Assembly: GCA_946902875.1 (NCBI GenBank)
Contig: OX336339.1
Coordinates: forward strand, 738,397 to 802,396
Source: Nematopogon swammerdamellus
Taxonomy: Eukaryota; Arthropoda; Insecta; Lepidoptera; Adelidae
DNA length: 64,000 nt
Reading direction: 5' to 3'
Below the pieces are notes generated by a model. It was not told where the DNA came from, did not search any database, and saw only the letters and a program-made list of their open reading frames with translations. A program made the position numbers and the translations under genes. Position 1 is the first letter of the stretch, and every line of letters begins with the position of its first letter. This document shows positions 30,120 to 40,299 of this stretch, one piece after another.

Positions 30120-30890
30120 AAGTAAACACAAATTAGGTGAAATGTGAAAGTTATATTCCTCAAAATCACGATTTTAATGTCGGTTGTTTGGTTGGCGGAA
30201 ACAAGACTCAAACCGTGCTACCCGAGCACTGATGATTGAAACACGAACCGTATGCAGATGTAAATAGGTGCGAGATTAATTCTACTCGTGCGGTGGCTGA
30301 TACGTCTTCGCGCCGAAGATAAACGTTTGCGCGAAAATCACACTATATATTAAATTTCACGTGTTGGAGAGATGGAAAAAAATGTTTTTTTAGCTACGAT
30401 TGTAGGAAAATATATTATCTATATTTCTATGAGGGTCTTGTATTGAAACAATTTATGCTTCCTAAGACATCATAAAAAATATGATGACGAACCATACTGA
30501 ATATGCATATTATGTCTCAATGAAATATTGTTATTGTTGTGTGTTCTTTATGGCGAAATAAATATCTGAATCTGAATCTGAATCTAAGAGAATTTAACTT
30601 GGAAGTACAATTTTTGTACTTTCGTTATTATTGGAGATTTATTTAACACCTTTCCAAAGTAGTAAAATATTTTTAGCTATGTTTGTTAATTGAAGATCAA
30701 TACATAACATATATTTTTTACAGATTTTTTATCTTTAGCTCAACAATTTCGTTCAAAGTTGACCTTTTGAGTCTTATTTGCGCCTTAATATTGTTTGATA
30801 AAGTGTACAAATAAATGGATTTGATTTAATTTGAAGCGTCTCTTGAATTCTGATGTTTTGAATTAGGGTAATTATTGTTGCACTCATACA
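30120..30890. other. Mostly unassigned; LINE tail at 30485-30592
   Basis: 30485-30592 reads ACGAACCATACTGAATATGC to AAATATCTGAATCTGAATCT, a LINE 3' end with a 6-bp microsatellite. No genes elsewhere. Confidence 0.45.
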
Positions 30891-30894
30891 AAAC

Positions 30895-30998
30895 GAAAAG
30901 CTTCGCGCGCCGAAATAAAGGTACGGTAGCGGGCTTACTTACTTTCTTCTTTTTAAACACGAATTTCACGCGAGCGAAGCCGACGGCAAAAGCTATTG
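30895..30998 (+). mobile_element. Helitron H2 3' part
   Basis: GCGCGCCGAAATAAAGGTAC, GGGCTTACTTACTTTCTTCT and CACGCGAGCGAAGCC, with the terminal CTAGT changed to CTATT. Confidence 0.6.
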
Positions 30999-31979
30999 AC
31001 ATGATTCGTATAAGTTTTAATTTTAATATTTCATTTCCGGCAGTACTCTAGTATCAAAAAGTCAACACTCATGGTCGCTCCTAATTGGTTGGTTTGAATT
31101 TGTCAAGTGTAACGAACACCAATAAGAAGAGAGGATGAAGAAGTGGACAGTGAGGAGTGAAGGGGAGCGGGGAGAGGAGGTTGCGGTTGGCTGGCTGGCT
31201 GGCGGTCGTGTGGACGGATCGAGGAAGAAGACGATAGTGTACTTGAGATTGTTTGTAGAATTGATTAACCGAGACAAGTGAATAAATATGTGATGCGCTA
31301 CATTGGAGTTTATATTCATGAAACTAGTAAAAAATAATTTGTTTGTAGATAGATAGATAGAAATAGTTTATTGCTCCAAAACATTTTACAGTAACAAACG
31401 ATGAGTAATTTACATGAGGGGCAAAGGCGGACTTATCCCTTACAGGGATTTCTCCCAGTCAACCTTTGGATGTTTGAGAGTCGTATGTCGTATGAGCATT
31501 GTTGTGAGATATAAGTAGGTAGTAGCAAAAGGCTTGAGTGTGGGAATGTAAAATATAATATATGGAAAATAACTATGATAAACTATAATATACACTACAA
31601 ATAAGTACGTACTAGTTAATTAAACGTAGAAATCGCAAATTATAAACTAAATTATTATTAATTACAGTTTGTACCCCGTATCATAAATTCGATGTTTCAT
31701 ACGTAAGCCGCCGTACGTTGTAAGTGAAGATAAACCGTGATAAACCGTTTGCTGGGAACTATTATCCACCTACCACAGATAAACGACGTCGCGCCGCATG
31801 TAAATGCTGTTCCGAATTCGAAATTTTACGTAAAATCTATTTCGCCGCCATTACTCGTTCTATCTCATGGTAAATGTGCTCAAATCTAACTTGGCACACC
31901 ACACCCTAACACGTACGAGTGTTGCAGCAGTCACAACATCAACTTCGGTAACAGATTCGTGGGATCAATAGGAACAGAA
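30999..31979. other. Intergenic; LINE-like 3' UTR at 31355-31515
   Basis: 31345-31515 has a GATA microsatellite followed by TTTATTGCTCCAAAACATTT and CTCCCAGTCAACCTTTGG, an inverted LINE 3' UTR. 31107-31320 (TGTAACGAACACC to ATTCA) could be a solo LTR, but I find no flanking duplication. Confidence 0.35.
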
Positions 31980-32537
31980 AGCGGCCAAGTGCGAGTCTCG
32001 GCCTCGTTAGTCGAACTCGAGGGTTCCGTATCACCACACAATATATGTTTATTTGTTGTTTCACCTTAGTTTGCACTAAAATCTCACCAAGTTTGACCCT
32101 TTTTTGTATTACCGTTTTTACAATAAATAAAAAGATTTTTTTTGTGATATATAACTCGGGTCGGACAAAAATGAACTATTTTCGGTCTTATTCCTTTACT
32201 TTTGTTGTAAGACCTTGCTTCATACCAAATTTCATGATTCTAGGTCAACGGTAATAAGTAACCCTATAGGGTTTCGATGAGCGAGTTTGAGTGTATCAAA
32301 ATATGAGACAGAAATGGGCGAATCTTTTAATTGCGTTGACTTAATTAGAAGCTTGAATTTTTTAAACCCCCAAGAGATCGTAGACTAGACATTAGATTTT
32401 ATATTAATTTCAACTTTATACCTCCACCCGTTACTGAGAAAAATTGTCTTGACAGACGAACAGACGGATGGACGGACAACAAAGGGATCCTATAAGAGTA
32501 CGTTTTTTTTTTCTTTTGACGTACGGAACCCTAAAAA
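31980..32537. repeat. Long variant of repeat D
   Basis: The start (GCCAAGTGCGAGTCTCGG, GAGGGTTCCGTATC) and end (GACGGACAACAAAGGGATCC, TACGGAACCCTAAAAAACG) match D termini. The middle is longer, with CATACCAAATTTCATGATTC and a short meaningless frame. Confidence 0.55.
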
Positions 32538-32794
32538 ACGCATTTTGCAATTTCATTATACGTATTGATGATGGATTATAATATGGAGTGGCGTTACAGG
32601 ATGCAATTGAGGGTGTGTAGTTGAACTAAGTCTGGAATGCACACTGGTCTGCGTCTGCGGTCGCTTCTTACTGCTATCCATTTATCAATGGCCACGGATG
32701 GTGGCTGGCGCGAACCTAGATTGTGCCTAGGTCTAGGAGTGTGAATGAATTTAGCACTTTTAAATCTCTTACTAATTACGCACATTTTTTTTCG
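32538..32794. other. Unassigned, no gene seen
   Basis: No recognised family; it may belong to the LINE fragment that follows. Confidence 0.35.
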
Positions 32795-32915
32795 ACATCA
32801 AGTACGTCGGAAAGCAGTGGTCGCGTACCGCTGAGGGCCGGGAGGACTGGAGGAAAATTGGAGAGGCGTATGTCCCGCAGTGGACGCTTACACGCTGACT
32901 GACTGTATAGTAACT
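32795..32915 (+). pseudogene. LINE ORF C-terminal fragment
   Basis: Frame GKQWSRTAEGREDWRKIGEA then YVPQWTLTR-stop fits the R--W--LA-DR-EWR-LGEAYVQQW ending of RTE-like LINEs. Confidence 0.6.
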
Positions 32916-32955
32916 ACCAGTGATCGGTGACGATGTGGAGGACTAAAGTAATACT

Positions 32956-33330
32956 TCAGCCTCGGTAGATCAGTGGTGTGTCGAGTCAGTTGAGTGTCGG
33001 TCGGATCATAAGCACACCTGGGCACAGGTCAGTGGATGGATGGGTGACCGCTCGACCGTTGGAGGTTGGTTCGGTTTCCACGTAAAACTGCAGGTCCCTT
33101 CCCTTCTTACCTTACCAGGTGGTAGGGTTTAACCCGCCCGGGTTGGTACCACCGCACTGAATTAAACGTCGTCGGTCGAAACGGCTATGTACATAGTTCG
33201 TGTTTTCCGTCCAGTTCAGTGTAGCCGGCACGATCGAATGGAAGCACTGACATGTCACCAAGGTGTTATAGGCTGACATCACGGATGTAGTAGGTGATGT
33301 AACCAACCGTGTCAGTATCCATAGAAAACA
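32956..33330 (+). mobile_element. S2 SINE, full length
   Basis: CAGCCTCGGTAGATCAGTGG head, GGGTTGGTACCACCGCACTG body, and GTGATGTAACCAACCGTGTC end with a degenerate A tail. Confidence 0.8.
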
Positions 33331-33432
33331 AAAAACTTGCGGAAGGCTAATTAAGCGCTAATTTTTACTTAGTCCCCCGAGCACTGCAGATAATCAATCA
33401 ATCAATCATCTTAACCCGATCGTTCGAATTTG

Positions 33433-33835
33433 TCAGCCTCGTTAGCTCAGTGGTGCAGACTGTCAACTGTCGCTATTGAATGTTAAGCAACGCTGGGTGC
33501 GGTCAGTACTTGGATGGGTGACCGCTGACCGTTGGAGGCTGACCGAGGTTCGGATTCCTCGTAAAACTGTAGGTCCCTTCCCTCCTAATCTTACTTGGTG
33601 GTAGGGTTTAACCCGCCGGGTTGGTACCACCGCACTGAATGAAACGTCGGTCAAAACGGCTATGTAAATAGTTTGTGTTTTCCGACCAGTTCAGTGTAGT
33701 CAGCACGATCAAAGGGGGAAGCACTGACATGGCCTTTAGTTCATCCGGTGTTATGGGCTGACATCACGGACGTTGCAGGTGATGTAGCCAACCGTGTCAG
33801 ATTCCATAAAAAATAAAAAAAAATAAAAAAAAAAT
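33433..33835 (+). mobile_element. S2 SINE with the clearest 5S rRNA segment
   Basis: The head reads CAGCCTCGTTAGCTCAGTGG, then GTTAAGCAACGCTGGGTGCG and GTCAGTACTTGGATGGGTGA, which is the 3' half of arthropod 5S rRNA almost verbatim. Body and A-rich tail are complete. Confidence 0.85.
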
Positions 33836-33837
33836 CT

Positions 33838-34035
33838 ATGAAACTTAGTATACGCACATTTTACTATCCATAACACAGGATACGTAAAATTCAGTTCCGG
33901 TTACGCTATAAGATGTGGCTCTCATAGAAACCGATTTGTTCCGCGCGCCGAAATAAAATTACGTTTACGGGCTTACTTACTTTCCTCTTTTTAAATAGGT
34001 ACGAATTTCACGCGAGCGAAGCCGCGGGCAAAAGC
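33838..34035 (+). mobile_element. Helitron H2
   Basis: CGCGCCGAAATAAAATTACG, GGGCTTACTTACTTTCCTCT and CACGCGAGCGAAGCCGCGGG-CAAAAGCCAGT; the final CTAG is changed to CCAG. Confidence 0.6.
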
Positions 34036-34380
34036 CAGTAAAACATAATGCAACACGCCACCTTCATTACCCGAGAGAACATAATAGAAGCCATTAGGCA
34101 CCTTCCCGCACTTCCGTCCCGTACAACCCTCCCCGTACAACCCCCCGCGCTTCCCTTCCGCCGTATGCGAGGAGGGATCTCATGTCTCGTGGCTGACACA
34201 TTATATTTTAAAAGGTTCCTAGACCGCAGGCGCACATACTTGCAATAAGGCCGCGTGGTGTCTACGCATTATATTGACTTTATTAAAAGTAGGCGTTTTA
34301 CGAAGGGCTTCCTTGTCTGTTTTGGCCTTTGGCGTCTCCGTTAATTTCGAAACTAAGAAAAATAAAAAACTAAAAACAGG
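34036..34380. other. Unassigned, no gene seen
   Basis: Short frames occur on both strands at 34008-34248 without a match or splice support. Confidence 0.35.
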
Positions 34381-34381
34381 C

Positions 34382-34447
34382 TACGGAACCCGCGGTGCGC
34401 GAGTTCCACTCGCACTTGAGTGGAACTCGCGCACCGCGGGTTCCGTA
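34382..34447. repeat. Perfect 30-bp hairpin of repeat D ends
   Basis: TACGGAACCCGCGGTGCGCG... at 34382-34411 and its exact complement at 34418-34447, with a 6-nt loop. Two D termini are joined head to head. Confidence 0.9.
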
Positions 34448-34534
34448 TCGCCATGTTATGGTTAAGAAGGAAATGGCTACGGAAACTTCGTGTCTTGTTC
34501 GCCCTTCACATACTTTTTTAAAGAAATATTCTAG

Positions 34535-34900
34535 TTAGTGATAGCATTCTCTATCCACACGTCTCTCTAAGCCTACTCTGTAATCACGAACATTAGGTCG
34601 TTCCCCGGTGGGGTAGACAAGTACAACGGATCTCCACGTGCCACGATCCTGACACACCTCTGCCGCATCTTCCACTCTCATGTTCTTCATGCATGCTCGT
34701 CGGCTATGGGCACTACGCACTTGACCTTTTTTGAGCACATACCCGATCTGGTCCAAGTACGTGCGTCTATGGCGACCATTCCCAACTCTTCCACTCACAT
34801 TCGATGCATAAAATGTCTTACGTTAGTCTCCTATCATCCATTCTTCCAACGTGACCGAACCACCGAAGCATCATTCCTTTCTCAATCGTTGTCATTATTA
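34535..34900 (-). pseudogene. RTE-like LINE ORF C-terminus
   Basis: Minus-strand translation: EKGMMLRWFGHVGRMDDRRL, then after a gap and frame change RRTYLDQIGYVLKKGQVRSA, RRACMKNMRVEDAAEVCQDR and WRSVVLVYPTGE. This is the usual RTE-type ORF end. The sister copy is at 38711-38914. Confidence 0.65.
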
Positions 34901-35930
34901 TTAGGTTTTCGTATCCGGTACGGGACCCTACAGCGGGGAACTCACTAGACGGGCATGCCGGGCGGGCAGTCTGCCAGGCATGCCTGTCGCCGCAACACAC
35001 TACACGGACCACTAGACGGACTTGCCCACGGGCAGTCTGAGCCAGACATTGTTTCAGTTTCATCAGACAGACCTACGCGATATTTGTGCAAACATGCCAA
35101 CGCAAAGATGAAAAATTGCAATAGTTACTGGAGCTGCGTTAAATACGTTAAATAATAAGTCATTGTTCATAAACTCTTTAATTTTTACTTTCCATAAACA
35201 TGGAAATGTTTCGTACGCAGCTATGAATTCCTCCCAAAAGATTTTATTTTCGTTAAAACTCATTATTTTCCATGAACACTTGCACGTGCACTACAATAGT
35301 TCGTAAAACAGAGACGTCTGTACTCGATGCAGCCGCTCCTCTCTGTCTGTGCACAGGCAGCCTGCGGTGAGCACACACGCTCGGACAGTCTGTGCCCGCG
35401 CAGACAAAATGGGATCGCACGGACGCGCGACGGGCAGTCTGCCGGACCGCCCGCGACGGTGATACACTTGACAGACATGGACAGACCTATAGTAGCGAGG
35501 TCCGGCGGGCATGCTCGCGGGCGTGCCCGCGGGCATGCCCGCCTAGTGAGTTCCCCGCTTACGCCGCGCCGTCTGTCTGTCCGTCCGTCCGTCCGTCTGT
35601 CCGAGGGCTGTATCTCTTGAACCGTAATAGGTAGCCCGTTAAATTTTTCACAGAATATGTGTTATTATGGCCGATATAACAACAAATAATAAAAATAGGA
35701 AAAAGTAATAAATTCATGGGGGTTCCCATAGAAGAAACCAAAAATTGTATGCGCGCGCGCCATCTACCGAATAGAGCATGAAGCATTTTAACTAATCATG
35801 ACATCTAATATGAAGCATTTCATAACACGCCATAGATGGCGTGAGTGGCGCTGACCATGACATGGCGATATGGAACCCTAGGTGCGCGAGTTCGACTCGG
35901 ACTTGGCCGGGTTTTTTTATATTTAAACTT
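34901..35930. repeat. Repeat D copy split by a DNA transposon
   Basis: D begins TTCGTATCCGGTACGGGACC, is interrupted at 34932-35559, resumes with GCCGTCTGTCTGTCCGTCCG and ends GTGCGCGAGTTCGACTCGG near 35910. Confidence 0.8.
34932..35559. mobile_element. PIF/Harbinger-like non-autonomous element
   Basis: Perfect 17-bp terminal inverted repeat AGCGGGGAACTCACTAG, continuing imperfectly through CGGGCATGCC, with a 3-bp direct repeat TAC on each side (34929-34931 and 35560-35562). Length is 628 bp. Subterminal CGGGCAGTCTG motifs occur near both ends. There is no transposase. A 3-bp duplication suggests PIF/Harbinger; a CACTA-type element would have different ends. Confidence 0.75.
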
Positions 35931-36119
35931 CAAGTACCGGGATAATCGCCTCTGGCAGCGCATGTGACAGACAGACGGACGGACGGACGGATGGACACTT
36001 GACCGATTTTATAAGGATTGCTCGCTACGTAAAGACAACACCGAGGGGTTTGTCACTAGAGCAAAAAGTGTACACCAGATTACCTGTAGGCAAGATTCCC
36101 AGGTTTACCTTGTGATTTC

Positions 36120-36442
36120 CAGATTCCGAAGGATTCCGAAGATTCCTAGGGATTTCGAAGATTCTTTAAGGACGACCAAAGATTTCTAAGGGATTGCCAA
36201 AGATTTCTAAGGGATTACCAAATATTTCTAGGATTACCAAAGATTCCAGGATTTCGTAAGATTTCTAAGGACTACCAAAGATTCCTAGGGATTACCAAAG
36301 ATTCCTAGAGGATTACCTAAGATTATCTGAGATTACCAAGATATTGATCGGATTGCCAATGATTTCTTTGGGGTTCCTAGATTGCCTGGGATTTCTATAT
36401 TACCTGTGATTACTTGAGACTGCCTAAGATTGCCAGATTCCT
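36120..36442 (+). repeat. Degenerate short tandem array
   Basis: Variants of GATTACCAAAGATTCCTAGG repeat with a spacing of roughly 20-23 bp; the most regular stretch is 36165-36310. Confidence 0.75.
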
Positions 36443-36681
36443 CGGACTACCACCTAAGGTTACCTGAGATTACCAAACAATTATATACCAGATTCCCTAA
36501 GTGACTGACCCCTCGGACAATACAAATATGAATGTTCATACATTGCTGTGCGGGTTACCACTACCACCGGACTACCACCTAAGGTTACCTGAGATTACCA
36601 AACAATTATATACCAGATTCCCTAAGTGACTGACCCCTCGGACAATACAAATATGAATGTTCATACATTGCTGTGCGGGTT
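36443..36681 (+). repeat. Identical 114-bp direct duplication
   Basis: 36443-36556 and 36568-36681 appear identical base for base, separated by 11 bp. The units start CGGACTACCACCTAAGGTTA and end TTGCTGTGCGGGTT. Confidence 0.9.
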
Positions 36682-36904
36682 TCCTCACATGAAATATAAC
36701 GCGGAAATTCCTGACGATGCTACCACAAATCATAGAATGGCGCTATCCTTTATCGCGTGTACCTACTCGCACGAGGATGTTGATTTCTTCCTATTTGTCT
36801 CCGCCAGCAATTCCATCGTCTCTGTTCCTCTATTCGGAAGACGGAAGTACGTGACCGCAAACGAATTCTCCCATTTTTCCTTGCCCCTTAACTACAAGGT
36901 GTAA
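36626..36904 (+). CDS. Hypothetical short protein, doubtful
   Basis: A frame of 92 codons beginning MTDPSDNTNMNVHTLLCG inside the second duplicate copy and ending PLNYKV; AATAAA follows about 17 nt after the stop. It is hydrophobic in the middle (VDFFLFVSASNSIVSV). I recognise no family and see no introns or paralogue. It could be the last exon of something or chance. Confidence 0.2.
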   Translation: MTDPSDNTNMNVHTLLCGFPHMKYNAEIPDDATTNHRMALSFIACTYSHEDVDFFLFVSASNSIVSVPLFGRRKYVTANEFSHFSLPLNYKV

Positions 36905-37182
36905 AATATACTTTGTAAATGAATAAAAATTTTATAATTACCTTTTCGTAAACACATCTTATCAATATTTCAATTCTGACTGTCTGTCTGTCTCTCGGTC
37001 TGTCCGTCTCTTTTTTTACTAAATTTTTTGTTCTTATTAATTAGCTTTACCAATCATACGAGTGTTTAGTTTTTAATTTTAAGATTTCGCTTTGTGAGAA
37101 CTTATAATCGTAAATATAAGAAATCGAATGAGTGAACCAAGGTGTACACGTTCTTTGAGATAATAAAGATTCTTTAAACCGA
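36905..37182. other. Unassigned
   Basis: Contains a GTCTGTCTGTCTCTCGG run near 36980; no gene. Confidence 0.4.
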
Positions 37183-37400
37183 AGGTAGACTCAAATTGTA
37201 GCCAACTTTGTTGGTACCACCACCGTACTGGATGTAAGATGGCCGCATAGCAGCCTCGGCTGTGTTCTCCTCTAGCCCTGTATAGTCAGCAATCCAAGAG
37301 GGAAGTCTCCGATATGGCATCTACCTTCTCGGAGGTTATACTGACTGGTCGGAGTATGTGATTTGGCCCCTCTGACTGCTCCACCCATACCGGTTTACAT
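37183..37400 (+). mobile_element. S1 SINE 3' part
   Basis: GGTAGACTCAAATTGTAGCC through GTACTGGATGTAAGATGGCC to the ATACCGGTTTACAT end. Confidence 0.7.
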
Positions 37401-37746
37401 TTAAAAAAATAGTAATTCGTTAATTGAAATCAAAAGTTCGACAAGTCTATTAGTCCCAAGAGAGAGCTTGTCTCGAAGAAAATTTCTTAAACATTGTCTT
37501 TCTTACAGAGCCATCCGTCTATTACACAACAACTGGGCGCTCAATAACCCCGGGGTAATTTCACAAAGAAATAAATTCAAAATGGCCGCCGACCGCTCCG
37601 CGTTTTGACAGGCTCTGAGGGCTTCGGAAGCGCCTGGGGCCAGAGGTAAGGACACTGCTGGGGGATTTATTTGTATTGGTGAGAGTAGAGTCCGTCTAAC
37701 CAAACTGGGTACGTCGCCATCAACTGGGGGCATACATCATGGAAGT

Positions 37747-38118
37747 TTTTTTTTTTTTTTATGGAAACTGGTACGGTTGGCTCCATCACCTACTACATCC
37801 GTGATGTCAGCCCATAACACCTTAACTAGGTGCCATGTCAGTGCTTCCTTCGGTCGTACCGGCTACACTGAACTGGTCGGAAAACACGAACTATTTACAT
37901 AGCCTTTTCAGCCGACCTTTCATTCAGTGTGGTGGTATCAACCCGGGCGGATTAAACCCTACCACCTAGTAAGGTAAGAAAGGAAGGGACCTACCGTTGT
38001 ACGTGGAATCTGAACCAGGGCCGCCTCCAACGGTCGATCGGTCACCCATCCATCCACTGACCGCGCCCAGGTGTGCTTATGATCCGACCGACCGCACCAC
38101 TGAGCTACCGAGGCTGAC
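37747..38118 (-). mobile_element. S2 SINE, antisense, full length
   Basis: Poly(T), ATGGAAACTGGTACGGTTGG, GTGTGGTGGTATCAACCC, then TGACCGCGCCCAGGTGTGCT and CTGAGCTACCGAGGCTGAC. Confidence 0.8.
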
Positions 38119-38324
38119 AAAAGTGGGCGTATTATTACATTAGTAGGCTGGCCCTGGCGTGATGCTCGTGAACGGGTGCTGTTTGTGGAGACTGGGCTGC
38201 TCCAATTGGTTCAAACATGTTATATGAATGGTTTACGCTTATGGAAAATAAATTTTGTATTGTGATACATTTTTAGAAATAATGATGACTTGTACTGTGT
38301 AGGCAGTGGCAAACACTTTTGTAA

Positions 38325-38632
38325 ATGTAGACCACAAAGCATCAAATGCGCGCGCCCCTCCTAGAGGCGCCCTGAGCGCGATTTCTCTACAACGCCGTTG
38401 AAGCCTGTGGGCGTGGCCTATGACTTACATATGTGTGTTGTGCGTGTGCATTTGTTTTGTGCGTGTGCCTAACTTGCTCCTCTTTGTGTGTAGTGTCGAT
38501 ACTAGCACACACACACACACATACGAATCGCTAGCAGCACTGCGTGTAGTTTTTGGGTTTCAAATATTATCGCTTAGGGCGTCTCTAGTAGGGGGCGCGC
38601 GCGGTAGGTATTTGATGCTCTATGTAGACCAT
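38325..38632. mobile_element. Candidate MITE with imperfect terminal inverted repeats
   Basis: AAGCATCAAATGCGCGCGCC-CC and CTAGAGGCGCCCTGAGCG on the left are mirrored on the right by CGCTTAGGGCGTCTCTAGTA and GGGGGCGCGCGCGG...TTTGATGCT, with GTAGACCA near both outer edges. A CA microsatellite (38503-38521) lies inside. There is no clear target duplication. Confidence 0.55.
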
Positions 38633-38710
38633 TGATTTTATGTAGACTATTAAGTGGACGCAAAAAAAAAAGTATCCAGCGAAGTTTCTTGCCAGTTCTT
38701 CTACTTAGTA

Positions 38711-38935
38711 TCACGCCTGTTCCCCGGTGGGATAGGCAGAGACAACGGATCCCCACGCGCCACGATCCTGACACACCTCTGCCGCCTCTTCCACTCTCAT
38801 AATGTTCTTCATGGTTGCTCGTCGGTTACGGGTACTACGCACTTGACCCTCTTTGAGCACATGCCCCATCTGGTCCAGGTACGTGCGTCTAGGGCGACCC
38901 ATCTTCTTCTTCACTTTGATAATCGAACTGGCTAA
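38711..38935 (-). pseudogene. RTE-like LINE ORF C-terminus
   Basis: MKKKMGRPRRTYLDQMGHVL, KEGQVRSTRNRRATMKNIMR, then VEEAAEVCQDRGAWGSVVSA and YPTGE. Closely related to 34535-34798 and less damaged. Confidence 0.7.
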
Positions 38936-39700
38936 ATGTTAAAATATAACAAATCCGAGTACAGTGTACTCTGTATGGATCATGAATAAAGAAAAATAAA
39001 GAATAAAGCATCTACGGTGTGGTCGTGACCCAGATGCAGATTCAGATATTGATTTCGCCGTATGTATATTCAGTATGGTTCGTCATCGTGTTTGCATTGT
39101 CCCGTTCAGCTATGCAATATATAGGGAAGAACAGGGCAAGAAACCAACAGAGCTTTTTAGAAGCTTTGATAAAAATTCACCTGTTAGTATGTTTTCAAAT
39201 CTGGCAACTGAATTTTTAACCAGCTCTACGCAAACAGATTGAGTTGAAAATTTGCAAACACTTTTGGTGCTATTAAGTAATCTGTGGTGCCGGTCACAAC
39301 ACAATCCTAGTATTGTAAAAAACTAAAAGCTAGTTTAAAATAGAATTACTGAACGGCGCCAATGCGCGGGCTTGTACTCTCACGTCGGACGATATTGCCG
39401 GATGGACGAGAATATTGTTGGAAATTGCATCGGAAGTCTTCGCTCAGGGCTCAGCGCGCCGCCACCGCGCCGCCCCGTGACGAGACGTCGCAATCCGGCG
39501 GAAATCTGCGGCAACGTTGTAGCAATCCGGCGGTAACATTGTAGCAATCCGGCGGCAACATCGCGGCAATAGCGCGCGAATGTGCATGGAGCAAAGTGCG
39601 AATAGTAAAAAAGTCAAATGCGTGGAATTACTATTGACAAACATTTCCTACAATCTTCAATATGTAAATAGCAATAACAATAATTATGTAATCTTTTTTT
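38936..39700. other. Intergenic, short tandem repeat at 39489-39560
   Basis: A 22-bp unit GCAATCCGGCGGTAACATTG-TA is present about three times, GC-rich. The rest shows no gene; 38960-39000 resembles a LINE tail. Confidence 0.45.
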
Positions 39701-39845
39701 AGGCTTCCGTACGAGGTACAGAAAGCTACAAAAACCGACCAAGTGCGAATCGAACTCGTGCATCAAGGTTTCCGCACCACCAGAAAAAAAAAGTAGAAAA
39801 ACACGTTTCTTGTATGGGGACCAAACTTAATTTTTCTTTTTTTTT

Positions 39846-40298
39846 TTGGCTGCCGTGTCCGTCGTATGGGGCTCTATTACTAAGCTTACGCCGTCTGTCT
39901 GTCTGTCTGTCCGTCTGTCTGTCCGAAGGCTGTATCTCTTGAACCGTTATAAGTAGCCCGTTGAAATTTTCACAGAATATGTGTTATTATGGCCGATATA
40001 ACAAAAAATAATAAAACAATTAAAATTTCACTCTACTCTATCGGTAGATGGCGCGCGCGCATACACTTTTGGGTTCTTTATATCGGAACCCCGTGAATTT
40101 TTTACGTTTTATTATTTTTATTATTTGTTGGTACATCGGCTATAATAACACATATTCTGTGAAAATTTCAACGGGCTACCTATTACGGTTCAAGAGATAC
40201 AGCCTTCGGGCAGACATACGGACAGGCAGACAGACAGACCGACAGACGGCGTAGGCTTAGTAATAGGGTCCCGTACCGTATACGGAACCCTAAAAAAC
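39846..40298. repeat. Two repeat D copies arranged tail to tail
   Basis: 39846-40045 is D in one orientation (TACGCCGTCTGTCTG to ATGGCCGATATAAC) and 40045-40298 the opposite (CATCGGCTATAATAACACAT to ACGGCGTAGGCTTAGTAATA). They form a long imperfect inverted repeat. Confidence 0.75.
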
Positions 40299-40299
40299 G

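Noticed and set aside
31107..31320. Solo LTR starting TGTAACGAACACC
   Set aside because: No flanking target duplication or second copy was found in the window, so it stays only a suspicion.
33480..33530. A 5S rRNA gene
   Set aside because: Only the 3' half of 5S is present, fused to a tRNA-like start and followed by SINE body and A tail.
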